The notes under the pieces: model-generated
What the model saw: only the letters and a program-made list of their open reading frames with translations
The model's database searches: none
What the model was told of the DNA's origin: nothing
Made by a program: the position numbers and the translations under genes
Shown: in pieces, positions 1 to 5,107 of the stretch
Layout: each line of letters begins with the position of its first letter
How positions within the stretch are numbered: position 1 is the stretch's first letter
Source of the DNA: UBA3537 sp965662485
GTDB taxonomy: Bacteria > Bacteroidota > Bacteroidia > Flavobacteriales > Flavobacteriaceae
Direction of reading: 5' to 3'
Assembly: GCA_965662485.1 (NCBI GenBank)
Contig: CBFIIL010000056.1
Location: forward strand, 1-6,748
Length of the DNA stretch: 6,748 nucleotides

Positions 1-138
1 GGTTTGTATCAAGATATGGATGGTGCTTACTTGTGGAGATGGGTATGGATTGATGCAAATGCAAATGGTGATGAGGTATGTCTTAACGTATCTTGTAGTG
101 ATTGTTCATATGGCATAATCGGTGGATGTGGCTTTTAG
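1..138 (+). CDS. C-terminal end of an unidentified Cys-rich protein (5' truncated by window)
   Basis: Reading from base 1 in frame 1 gives 45 codons ending at TAG (136-138); the start lies outside the window. The residues are well mixed and coding-like: an aromatic stretch (AYLWRWVWID), then DANANGDE, then a tail with four cysteines (C-x4-C-x2-C-x7-C) ending in GGCGF. The DANANGDEV stretch resembles a calcium-binding loop of the DxNxNG type, but the residue at loop position 12 is Asn rather than Glu, so calcium binding is only a guess. The cysteines would suit disulfides in an exported protein, in line with the lipoprotein gene that follows about 100 bases later on the same strand. The family is not recognised and the function is unknown. 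Confidence 0.6.
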   Translation, partial: GLYQDMDGAYLWRWVWIDANANGDEVCLNVSCSDCSYGIIGGCGF

Positions 139-153
139 TTGTTTTCTCAACAC

Positions 154-168
154 GCTTTGTTCCAAAGC
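154..168 (+). other. Short perfect hairpin after the first gene
   Basis: GCTTTG (154-159) and CAAAGC (163-168) form a perfect 6-bp stem with a 3-base loop, 16 bases after the TAG of the upstream gene. No T-run follows, so it is not a canonical intrinsic terminator. It may stabilise the 3' end of the upstream mRNA. Confidence 0.3.
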
Positions 169-198
169 TACTGCGCTAAGATGTATCAAACTTGGACT

Positions 199-220
199 AA
201 TACTTTGAAGTATTTTTTTT
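199..220 (+). terminator. Weak hairpin plus T-run, possible intrinsic terminator
   Basis: AATACT (199-204) pairs with AGTATT (209-214) around a TTGA loop and runs straight into T residues up to 220. The stem has a single G-C pair, so it would be weak. It sits between the truncated first gene and the lipoprotein gene at 243 and ends about 20 bases before that gene's ATG. It could end the upstream transcript, or the T-run may simply belong to the AT-rich promoter and leader of the next gene. Confidence 0.35.
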
Positions 221-242
221 AAATTTAGAAAAATTAAATACT

Positions 243-686
243 ATGAAAAAATTAATATTACTAACTCTTTCATCTTTCCTTTTTGCTTGCTCTAGCGGTG
301 GAGATGGTAGTGATAACTCCTTAAACTTTGATTGTCCTGATTTTGATGGCTCTACTTCTCAATCAGTTGCTCGACAAAAAGCTGTCAGCTACGATAGCGA
401 AGAATACAATCTTTATGTATTATCCTATGGTCAGCCAATAGACGAGGGTTACTTTGTTTATGATTATGGTGATGGGACTTATGATTATAGTTATATTTTT
501 TTATTTGCAAACGGAGATGATAGATATGGATATGAAGTAACAAACTATTGTGTAACTTATGGAAGTCCTGATAGTGCTTCTTGTCCTAATGCTGCAGGGA
601 TGGATACAATTGAGGATTTATTCCCTGATGATATTTGTGATAATATCCCATTTGGAATTCCTGAAGATTACACAAGAATATATTAA
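243..686 (+). CDS. Small Cys-containing lipoprotein of unknown function
   Basis: The 147-residue product starts with a textbook lipoprotein signal: two lysines, a hydrophobic core and the lipobox LFAC with Cys16 as the lipidated residue. A Ser/Gly/Asp-rich linker (residues 17-26) follows. Acidic residues soon after the cysteine are typical of Bacteroidota lipoproteins exported to the cell surface, so an outer-membrane, possibly surface-exposed location is inferred. The mature part is rich in Tyr and Asp and has four further cysteines (31, 103, 114, 132), enough for two disulfides. No enzyme motif or known domain is seen. The ATG is supported by the position of the signal peptide. No ribosome binding site is visible, only an A-rich leader, and no full TAnnTTTG element was found (TATTTTTT at 211-218 is a near match). 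Function unknown. Confidence 0.85.
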   Translation: MKKLILLTLSSFLFACSSGGDGSDNSLNFDCPDFDGSTSQSVARQKAVSYDSEEYNLYVLSYGQPIDEGYFVYDYGDGTYDYSYIFLFANGDDRYGYEVTNYCVTYGSPDSASCPNAAGMDTIEDLFPDDICDNIPFGIPEDYTRIY

Positions 687-767
687 ATGAAAAGAATTTT
701 AAATGAGCGGTAAGATTGTTCTTGACTTGATGTGATTATACTAATCCCATATTTTATCCCAAAAATT

Positions 768-791
768 TCAGCTAAAGGCCAAAGTAGCTGA
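768..791 (+). terminator. 7-bp stem-loop, possible terminator of the lipoprotein gene
   Basis: TCAGCTA (768-774) and TAGCTGA (785-791) are perfect inverted repeats around a 10-base loop, followed by TTTTG. The structure lies about 80 bases beyond the stop of the lipoprotein gene and before the promoter-like element of the next gene, which is where a terminator would be expected. The T-run is short, so termination is plausible but not certain; it could also be a protein-binding dyad. Confidence 0.35.
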
Positions 792-836
792 TTTTGAAAA
801 AGGGAAAAAAGAACACCCTCTTGTTTTTGTCCTATT

Positions 837-844
837 TAATTTTG
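837..844 (+). promoter_or_regulatory. Bacteroidota -7 element TAATTTTG
   Basis: TAATTTTG matches the TAnnTTTG consensus of Bacteroidota housekeeping promoters. It would place transcription start near 847-849 and leave a leader of about 26 bases before the ATG at 874. No TTG lies at the usual distance upstream; the nearest TTG (821-823) is only 13 bases away, so the -33 part is poor. Confidence 0.4.
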
Positions 845-873
845 ATCTTTGATTTTATTACAAAATTAAAACT

Positions 874-1308
874 ATGAGTTCACCATTAATGTATTTATTG
901 GTTTTTAAAAAACCTTCCCAGGGGCAAATTAAAATAATAAAAGATACATTTAGTGAGTTTGATTGGGAACCTGGTTTTGCAGTAGAAGAAATAGTTGCAG
1001 ATGAAATAATTAATGATAATTTAATTATTCAATTTGTTAGTTTTAAAGAGTTTGTTGTAGAGGACAAAAAAACTAAAGAAATAACACTTTATCCAGAAAC
1101 TATAGAGGCTGTTTTGACAGGAAAAGGACAGTTTTTTGGTAGTTTATTTAGCAATAATATAGATGATTTAGAAACGTATTTTTGTTACTTAGGTAATGCA
1201 TCTAACGAAAGAGATGAAAAAAATGAATCAATTTTTAAAGTAGACTATGGGAAATACAGTTCCCTTGACATAACAAACTTTAAATTAGAACAATTATTAT
1301 CAACTTAG
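874..1308 (+). CDS. Conserved-looking cytoplasmic protein of unknown function
   Basis: The 144-residue product has no signal peptide and no membrane segment. It is a mixed alpha/beta-looking, acidic protein (for example FSEFDWEP near residue 26 and VEEIVADEIINDN near 37-49). I recognise no catalytic motif and cannot name the family. Alternating hydrophobic stretches such as NLIIQFVSFKEFVV (about 49-62) suggest beta strands. The ATG at 874 follows a -7 element at 837-844; Met6 is an alternative start. The A-rich leader just before the ATG resembles that of the lipoprotein gene at 243. An 18-bp palindrome begins exactly at its TAG and probably ends the transcript. It lies next to a decayed recombinase and may be cargo of an old mobile element, but that is inference. 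Confidence 0.7.
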   Translation: MSSPLMYLLVFKKPSQGQIKIIKDTFSEFDWEPGFAVEEIVADEIINDNLIIQFVSFKEFVVEDKKTKEITLYPETIEAVLTGKGQFFGSLFSNNIDDLETYFCYLGNASNERDEKNESIFKVDYGKYSSLDITNFKLEQLLST

Positions 1309-1323
1309 AAAATTAATTTTCTA
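1306..1323 (+). terminator. 18-bp perfect palindrome starting at the stop codon
   Basis: TAGAAAATTAATTTTCTA is a perfect palindrome whose first three bases are the stop codon of the preceding gene. In RNA it can fold as a 7-bp stem (TAGAAAA/TTTTCTA) with a TTAA loop. The stem is AT-rich and there is no T-run beyond the 3' arm, so it would be a weak terminator; a protein-binding dyad is the alternative. Confidence 0.4.
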
Positions 1324-1337
1324 TTCAAAGTAGTTGT

Positions 1338-1480
1338 TTACATAAATTTAGGTCACCAGACTTCTTTAAGTCTCCAAAGATGAAATTGGTGAGATGTTAT
1401 GTCATTCAAATTCGATTGTTACTGAACACTATCTGGTAGGACTTGAGAAAGAGAAGAAAAAGAAAATTAATAGTGTTCTC
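1338..1480 (+). pseudogene. Decayed C-terminus of a tyrosine recombinase (integrase)
   Basis: This stretch keeps the end of a tyrosine recombinase, broken across frames. Bases 1338-1352 read LHKFR. A shift of one base then gives HQTSLS (1354-1371), resembling the HxLRH...TSL box. After a further break comes SKDEIGEMLCHSNSIVTEHY (1373-1432), continuing LVGLEKEKKKKINSVLP. The last part fits the family signature LGHSxxxxTExYL, in which the histidine belongs to the active site and the tyrosine (codon 1430-1432) is the nucleophile. The usual Gly before the His is Cys here (TGT instead of GGT). The reading frame from ATG 1394 runs open for 58 codons to 1570, but everything upstream of the C-terminal domain is missing. 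Tyrosine recombinases integrate and excise mobile elements, so this marks a lost element. The assignment rests on motif memory, not alignment. Confidence 0.6.
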
Positions 1481-1581
1481 CCGCAACGCAACAGTGACAA
1501 AATATTTCCGCAGGAAATGGTGATCATAAACTTATTTTTAGTTTTTCTGGAGTTAATAATTTACTGTTAATTGGCACATAT

Positions 1582-1589
1582 TAAATTTG
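1582..1589 (+). promoter_or_regulatory. -7 element TAAATTTG upstream of the decayed lipoprotein start
   Basis: TAAATTTG matches TAnnTTTG exactly and lies 32 bases before the TTG (1622) that stands where the ATG of the decayed lipoprotein gene would be. No good -33 TTG is seen at 17-23 bases upstream. It probably served the lost gene. Confidence 0.35.
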
Positions 1590-1621
1590 TTTAATTAACC
1601 TATTTATTTCAAACTAATTAA

Positions 1622-1701
1622 TTGAAAAAACTACTCTCATTCTTTACTCATTCATCTTTTCTTGTAGTAGTGAAGATGGGGTTATTTGCCAAATCGATTA
1701 A
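1622..1701 (+). pseudogene. Frameshifted lipoprotein signal-peptide remnant
   Basis: From 1622 the frame reads (L)KKLLSFFTHSSF with TTG in place of ATG. One frame over, beginning just before 1663, it reads FSCSSEDGVICQID and stops at TAA (1699-1701). Joined, these form a normal Bacteroidota lipoprotein start: MKKLL, hydrophobic core, lipobox FSC, then the Ser/acidic linker SSEDG. The distance from the start codon to the TGT is 41 bases, so one base is missing compared with an in-frame gene such as the one at 3378, where it is 42. Only the first 25 or so codons survive. The 3' end overlaps the last codons of a small gene on the other strand (stop at 1682). No function can be given beyond a former lipoprotein. 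Confidence 0.5.
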
Positions 1702-1855
1702 AATTACCCATACCGTCCATATCGACATTATCTACTTCTTGTCTATAATTGTTTTCTTCTCTTTGTTTTTTGGTGCTATTGAAGATATTCCAAATTAAAA
1801 AATACACATAAAAACCAAAAATTATAAACCCTATTATAAAAAAACTTAAATCCAT
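1682..1855 (-). CDS. 57-residue single-pass membrane protein, second gene of an overlapping pair
   Basis: The product has a very hydrophobic N-terminus (about residues 4-25, FFIIGFIIFGFYVYFLIW) that forms one membrane segment. A highly charged tail (STKKQREENNYRQE) follows, and the end is DMDGMGNFNRFGK. The order suggests a membrane anchor with a cytoplasmic tail. The frame could be extended 18 codons upstream to 1909. I prefer the ATG at 1853-1855 because it shares one base with the TAA of the preceding small gene (TAATG), has a purine-rich AAGAAGAAAA just before it, and puts the hydrophobic segment at the very N-terminus. The overlap implies translational coupling. The family is not recognised; function unknown. 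It could be a conserved small membrane protein or cargo of a decayed element. Confidence 0.6.
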   Translation of the reverse strand: MDLSFFIIGFIIFGFYVYFLIWNIFNSTKKQREENNYRQEVDNVDMDGMGNFNRFGK

Positions 1856-2025
1856 TATTTTCTTCTTTGTCTTATGGCTATAGCAAATAATAAAATTGTC
1901 CCCGGCCAATGAGCTGAATACTGAGCCTCCTCAACTTTACCTAAGTACCCTAATGAAACCGAGTAAACAAGACATATAAATGCAAGAATAACAGGATACC
2001 ACTTGTATATAAAATCTTTAACCAT
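1855..2025 (-). CDS. 56-residue two-pass membrane protein, first gene of an overlapping pair
   Basis: This frame encodes 56 residues starting MVKDFIYKWYPVILAFICLV. The first hydrophobic segment spans about residues 10-28. A short loop (GKVEEAQYSAHWPG) and a second, shorter segment (about 43-51) follow, and the protein ends in the basic tail IRQRRK. Two helices with positive charge at both ends suggest a hairpin with N- and C-termini inside the cell. The stop TAA overlaps the ATG of the next small gene by one base, so the two are almost certainly co-translated, possibly as subunits of one membrane complex. It starts after an A/T-only leader, and no convincing promoter was found (TATTATTG at 2057-2050 is one base off the consensus). 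It is short enough to be missed by gene callers. The family is not recognised; the function is unknown. Confidence 0.6.
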   Translation of the reverse strand: MVKDFIYKWYPVILAFICLVYSVSLGYLGKVEEAQYSAHWPGTILLFAIAIRQRRK

Positions 2026-2253
2026 AATTTATTTTATTTAAATATTATACAATAATAAAGTTAAAATATTTGTAATTTGTTAAATTATAACTAAATTCTT
2101 TATTCAAGATTAAATACTTGGGTAATAATTTTGAACTGTTTGCTATATTAACCTGCTAAATCCTTGAACTTAAAGTTGTCTAAACTTTTTCTGTTTACTT
2201 TTTCATTTCAGTTACTATCTATAATAGTTATTTGAATACCCTGAGGGGTGTCT

Positions 2254-2448
2254 TCAATTATATGTTATTCTACGAATTGCTTAGGCAATGAGTGCTTTAA
2301 GGCTGTATCTATTAGCTTTAGTTTTTGTAATTAGTTTAATGTATTGTAATCAAGGTCTTTTAAGGTCGTTTCTTAAGTCTGTATTTAATGATTTACCTCT
2401 TTTAATAATCTTACCTGCATTACTTCCTGTTTTACTGTTAAAGGGCAT
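2254..2448 (-). pseudogene. Probable decayed small mobile-element/phage-type protein
   Basis: On the - strand an ATG at 2448-2446 opens MPFNSKTGSNAGKIIKRGKS and continues LNTDLRNDLKRP to a TGA (2352-2350). The same frame continues LQYIKLITKTKANRYSLKAL and IA to a TAA (2283-2281), then AIRRITYN to a TGA (2256-2254). Lysine-rich, evenly mixed residues across two internal stops suggest a damaged gene of about 64 codons. The start (MPFxSxTGxxAGxxxKRGK, then a short charged helix with LR) resembles small Bacteroidota proteins near phage and integrated-element genes, sometimes called terminase-small-subunit-like. That likeness is from memory and unverified. If the first TGA is a true stop, a 32-residue basic peptide is the alternative. 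The + strand frame over the same bases (2288-2473) is almost pure Leu/Ile/Phe and is probably its shadow. Confidence 0.35.
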
Positions 2449-2488
2449 ATTTATTTTATTTGTTGTAACTTGAAAGAAATTATTGTCT

Positions 2489-2584
2489 ATGGATGCTTGT
2501 CATATTGTATGTTTATTTTCAATTTTTATTAGCATCTGTGTCTTTATATGGATGTTTGCAATGATTAAAGAAATCAATTCTTAA
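2489..2584 (+). CDS. Possible 31-residue single-pass membrane peptide
   Basis: ATG at 2489 opens 31 codons ending at TAA (2582-2584): a short start (MDACH), one continuous hydrophobic segment (about residues 6-25) and a polar end MIKEINS. A purine-rich stretch (GAAAGAAA) lies about 10 bases upstream. The layout fits small membrane peptides or toxins, but T-rich DNA gives hydrophobic frames by chance and no promoter element was found. Function unknown; weak call. Confidence 0.22.
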   Translation: MDACHIVCLFSIFISICVFIWMFAMIKEINS

Positions 2585-2684
2585 TCACATTTCTACACTA
2601 CATTATTTTATATTTAAGCTGTATCCGTTAATAATAGGTAGAGGGACATAACCTTTCAAGCACTCTATTATATGTACTAAACTG

Positions 2685-2728
2685 AACCATGGTTTTTAAT
2701 GTTTTTTTTATATTTGGTGTATAACCAA
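2685..2728 (+). promoter_or_regulatory. Promoter of the 2741 operon with two nested dyads
   Basis: TATATTTG (2709-2716) is an exact TAnnTTTG -7 element, predicting a start near 2719-2721 and a leader of about 20 bases. In place of a TTG at -33 there is a perfect palindrome AACCATGGTT (2685-2694). A second dyad, TTGGT/ACCAA (2714-2718 and 2724-2728, 5-base spacer), spans the predicted start. The lack of a -33 box plus a dyad there suggests that a regulator controls this promoter. The element also rules out the upstream in-frame ATG at 2699 as the start. Confidence 0.5.
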
Positions 2729-2740
2729 TTTATACTTAAA

Positions 2741-3376
2741 ATGAGAAAATTACTTTTAGTCACTCTTTTACTTAGCTTTTTTAGCCAAGCACAAACTAAG
2801 CTTTATGTTCATCCTGATGGAAAAACCTATGCCTCAAACACAAAAACTATAGCTATACTGCCTTTAAAAGTACAGGTAAAACTAAGACCAAAACAGCTTA
2901 AAGACTTTACAACTGAACAAATCATTCAACTGCAGAAGGATGAAGCAATTGACATTCAAAAGGCAATGCACACTTGGTTTTTAACGAGAAAGAAAAGAGG
3001 ATCTTTTGATGCTAACGTAATTACCCCCGCACGAGCAAATGCGCTTTTAAAAAAGGCCGATATTGATGTTCACGAGTTAGACGCATATTTACCTAGTGAG
3101 CTAGGAGAAATTCTAGGTGTTGACTGTGTAGTTATGGGAACTTTTGAGACTTCTAAACCAATGTCAAATGCTGCATCAATTGCTCTAGGAGCACTGTTTG
3201 GAGCTTTTGGAACAACTCAAACGGCTGTATGTAATATTGATTTTTATAATACCGCAGATGATGAACTTGTAGTGAACTACTTTAAAAAAATCAGGGGGAG
3301 CATTGGCTCTGATGCCCAGGATATGATAAATGTTTTAATGAGAAAGGTCACAAGAAGAATTCCTTACACTAATTAA
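2741..3376 (+). CDS. Secreted protein with CsgG/TolB-N-like core, function unknown
   Basis: The product is 211 residues from the ATG at 2741. A frame extension to 2699 exists, but it begins ahead of the -7 promoter element and spoils the signal peptide. Residues 1-17 form a signal peptide (MRKLLL core, SQA before Q18), so the mature protein is periplasmic or outer-membrane associated. The mature part has a first strand TIAILPLKV (36-44), a helical charged region with HTWFLTRKKRG (77-87), an ALLKKADID segment (101-109) and LGEILGVDCVVMGTF (121-135). A Gly/Ala-rich hydrophobic loop (about 142-158) follows, then strand NIDFYNTADDELV. The pattern of an N-terminal ILP strand followed by a GVD-V-xG strand is that of CsgG- and TolB-N-like proteins, which act at the outer membrane. 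The family assignment is inference. It is the first gene of an operon with the lipoprotein that starts one base after its stop. Confidence 0.8.
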   Translation: MRKLLLVTLLLSFFSQAQTKLYVHPDGKTYASNTKTIAILPLKVQVKLRPKQLKDFTTEQIIQLQKDEAIDIQKAMHTWFLTRKKRGSFDANVITPARANALLKKADIDVHELDAYLPSELGEILGVDCVVMGTFETSKPMSNAASIALGALFGAFGTTQTAVCNIDFYNTADDELVVNYFKKIRGSIGSDAQDMINVLMRKVTRRIPYTN

Positions 3377-3377
3377 T

Positions 3378-3803
3378 ATGAAAAAACTCCTATTACTCTC
3401 CGCTTTATTCGTCTTTGCTTGTAGTGGTGATAATAGTTCGGATTCCTCTAATCAGACTTTTTTTGAAAAATACGACGGTGTGGTTTGGCAAGAAGAAACT
3501 CTGGAAGATTATTTAAGTCGGATCCAAATTAATAATGGCAACACCATAACTCGGAAATCTTATTTTGTTGAAGATGGTGATGTATATTGTGACATCAGTA
3601 CACTTTTAGGTTCAAATTTTATTGAAGTTAACGAAAATAGTTTTAGTTGGAATGAGCAAGCTGAATACAATGGCGTTATTGAAACTTGGATAACGACAGT
3701 AACTGCTACAAATAATGGAAATAACTTGATTATTGAGTATTCTGATGATCCAGATTACCCAGAATATTACTCAAGAACAACCCTAACAGACCCTTGTGAA
3801 TAA
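3378..3803 (+). CDS. Small lipocalin-like lipoprotein
   Basis: The 141-residue product has a lipoprotein signal (MKKLLLLSALFVFAC, Cys15 lipidated) followed by the linker SGDNSSDSSN. The mature part begins FFEKYDGVVWQEE and then shows beta-strand-like segments separated by turns, among them ITRKSYFVEDGDVYCD (57-72), SFSWNE (88-93), IETWITTVTATNNGNNLIIEY (101-121) and a last strand before a C-terminal DPCE. Cys71 and Cys140 could form a disulfide. Length, strand content and the opening (a short helix, then GxVW) resemble the small lipocalin-like lipoproteins common in flavobacteria; this is inference from pattern. The ATG lies one base after the TAA of the preceding secreted protein, so both are on one transcript and may work together at the outer membrane. 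No separate promoter is seen. Confidence 0.85.
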   Translation: MKKLLLLSALFVFACSGDNSSDSSNQTFFEKYDGVVWQEETLEDYLSRIQINNGNTITRKSYFVEDGDVYCDISTLLGSNFIEVNENSFSWNEQAEYNGVIETWITTVTATNNGNNLIIEYSDDPDYPEYYSRTTLTDPCE

Positions 3804-3867
3804 TGAAAAATAAAGTAAAATAAACAAAAACTTTAGTTAAAAATCCTTCCCATTTTCTATTTTTATA

Positions 3868-5103
3868 CTAATCATCAAAGTAATTAATACAATACTCTTC
3901 ATCAAAAAGGGGATAATTTAGAGGTTGTACCAATTTCATATAGGCCTTAAGCTTTGTCTTTTTTTGCTTTGAATTATGGTAGTCCAAAACACTAATAAAT
4001 ATATCAACAAAGTCTCTGTGACTGTTCCTAAATAATGTATTTTCCTTTAAATTAACAAGTTCTTTATTAATGTTTTTGCCAGAATCCACTTTCAAAATAG
4101 CATCTCTAAGTTCAAATAGGCTGTAATGGTATTCTTGATAATAGGGTTTAGAAATTTTGTAGTGCGCAGTTGTTTGTACAATAAACTTCATGAGGTCAAT
4201 TTCCTTAGCCAATATACAAGAAAACAAAAATTCATAGAGATAGTCAATCTTATTTTTTCTGTGAGCAATCCTGCTAAGATACTTTTGTGTGTGTTTTACC
4301 TTTTGTGGGTTGTTATGAATTAAAACATCAATACTCATTAGTCGTCCATATAAAATAGGATGAATGTTTTTTATGGTTAAAGATGTTTTTACAGGCTTTA
4401 CATTTTTTTTATTCAAATAGTTTCGCAACTCTAAAATACAGCTACTAAAAAGCAGGTGCTCTTTGTTGGATGTGGTTTTATTTAATTCTTCGGTATAATT
4501 TCCATAATTTCCATTAAGGCTAGAAATATCAACAAATGAGCTATAAATGGTTGATGAAAAAAACTTTGTTTTTTGAAGTTGACCAATGTCAGTTTTCATT
4601 TGTTTTAACATTGGACCAATACAATTTCCAAAATATAAAAGTTCAGAATAACTAAATCGACGCGTGTCTATAAGAGGAGAATTAAACACATTTTTAAGAG
4701 AATCTAAATTGTTTGTAACTGTAAGCCCACCTATAATGGTGATTAATAATTCTATGTATTCTTCAGGATTTTGGAATTCTATTTCTATCAATCTTAATGC
4801 AAAATCTGGGTCAACAACAATGCTGTTAAATACTTTTTGATAAATATCCCAATTTTTCTTTTGAGGATATGCTGCACAAAATTCAATATAATTTTTGTAA
4901 CCTACATATTTAGAAAGTGTATCGAGAGTGCTTTTGGATGGGCTTGTACCCCTTACAATACCATAAAATCGCCTTAAAGTATTGTAACTCAAATCAATAT
5001 TGGTTTCAACAAAAATAAGTCTTGATAATCTAACGGAGTCGCCTCGATTTCGAATATAAAAACCACATTTTTTAGAAACTTTATTTTTTAGCTGATATAG
5101 CAT
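3868..5103 (-). CDS. HTH-like N-terminal domain protein with long helical C-terminus, putative regulator
   Basis: The 411-residue protein has no signal peptide or membrane segment. Residues about 22-76 form a helix-turn-helix-like domain: VRLSRLIF, then LSYNTLRRFYGIV (38-50), then PSKSTLDTLSKYVGYKNYIEF (55-75). This order (NTLRR-F-G, a linker ending in PS, TLD-LS-YVGY) recurs in Bacteroidota proteins thought to bind DNA. The rest (about 85-411) is predicted helical without catalytic motifs and could be a TPR-like sensory or protein-binding part. It reads opposite to the operon on its left and the same way as alkB upstream, from which it is separated by 108 bases containing its own promoter, so it is unlikely to depend on alkB transcription. 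The ATG at 5103 is the only good start. It lies almost on the predicted transcription start. A regulatory role is inference; the target is unknown. Confidence 0.7.
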   Translation of the reverse strand: MLYQLKNKVSKKCGFYIRNRGDSVRLSRLIFVETNIDLSYNTLRRFYGIVRGTSPSKSTLDTLSKYVGYKNYIEFCAAYPQKKNWDIYQKVFNSIVVDPDFALRLIEIEFQNPEEYIELLITIIGGLTVTNNLDSLKNVFNSPLIDTRRFSYSELLYFGNCIGPMLKQMKTDIGQLQKTKFFSSTIYSSFVDISSLNGNYGNYTEELNKTTSNKEHLLFSSCILELRNYLNKKNVKPVKTSLTIKNIHPILYGRLMSIDVLIHNNPQKVKHTQKYLSRIAHRKNKIDYLYEFLFSCILAKEIDLMKFIVQTTAHYKISKPYYQEYHYSLFELRDAILKVDSGKNINKELVNLKENTLFRNSHRDFVDIFISVLDYHNSKQKKTKLKAYMKLVQPLNYPLFDEEYCINYFDD

Positions 5104-5107
5104 TTAT

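Larger units (their letters stand above)
2026..2740. other. Gene-poor stretch with remnants and the leader of the next operon
   Basis: About 700 bases hold no gene that I can call with confidence. Visible are: a 6-bp hairpin AAAGTT/AACTTT (2172-2188) followed by a short T-run; a decayed - strand frame (2254-2448); a possible 31-codon membrane peptide (2489-2584); and the promoter and leader of the gene at 2741. The remainder is AT-rich with frequent stops in all frames. Confidence 0.6.

Noticed and set aside
757..852. Lysine-rich open stretch (SHILSQKFQLKAKVADFEK...) between the genes at 243 and 874
   Set aside because: About 30 codons open without a start codon and across a hairpin and a promoter-like element. 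It matches nothing I know; chance is likely.
1358..1373. AGACTT-CTTT-AAGTCT hairpin as an integron attC-like site
   Set aside because: The stem is perfect, but no R-box core sites of the GTTRRRY type flank it and no cassette pattern repeats in the window. It lies inside the recombinase remnant and is probably incidental.
1856..1909. N-terminal extension of the small - strand membrane protein up to 1909
   Set aside because: The extra 18 codons overlap the well-formed 56-codon gene in another frame, and the shorter start has the TAATG coupling and a purine-rich leader.
2288..2473. Frame for a 61-residue hydrophobic protein on the + strand
   Set aside because: It is nearly all Leu, Ile, Val and Phe, as expected from T-rich DNA. 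A stop lies two codons before the ATG, there is no promoter element, and the opposite strand gives a more protein-like (though damaged) reading. Its ATGA overlap with the end of an upstream frame (start ATG at 2262, 9 codons) was considered, but that frame is too short to support.
2699..2740. Upstream start for the secreted protein
   Set aside because: The ATG precedes the TATATTTG promoter element, so it would not be transcribed from it, and the added residues hide the signal peptide that begins at 2741.
3804..3867. Bidirectional terminator between the converging genes
   Set aside because: Only a 4-bp dyad with a 2-base gap (AACT/AGTT) and scattered A/T runs are present, too weak to call.
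4126..4323. 65-residue + strand frame
   Set aside because: It lies entirely inside the 411-residue HTH-type gene on the other strand and has no signal of its own.
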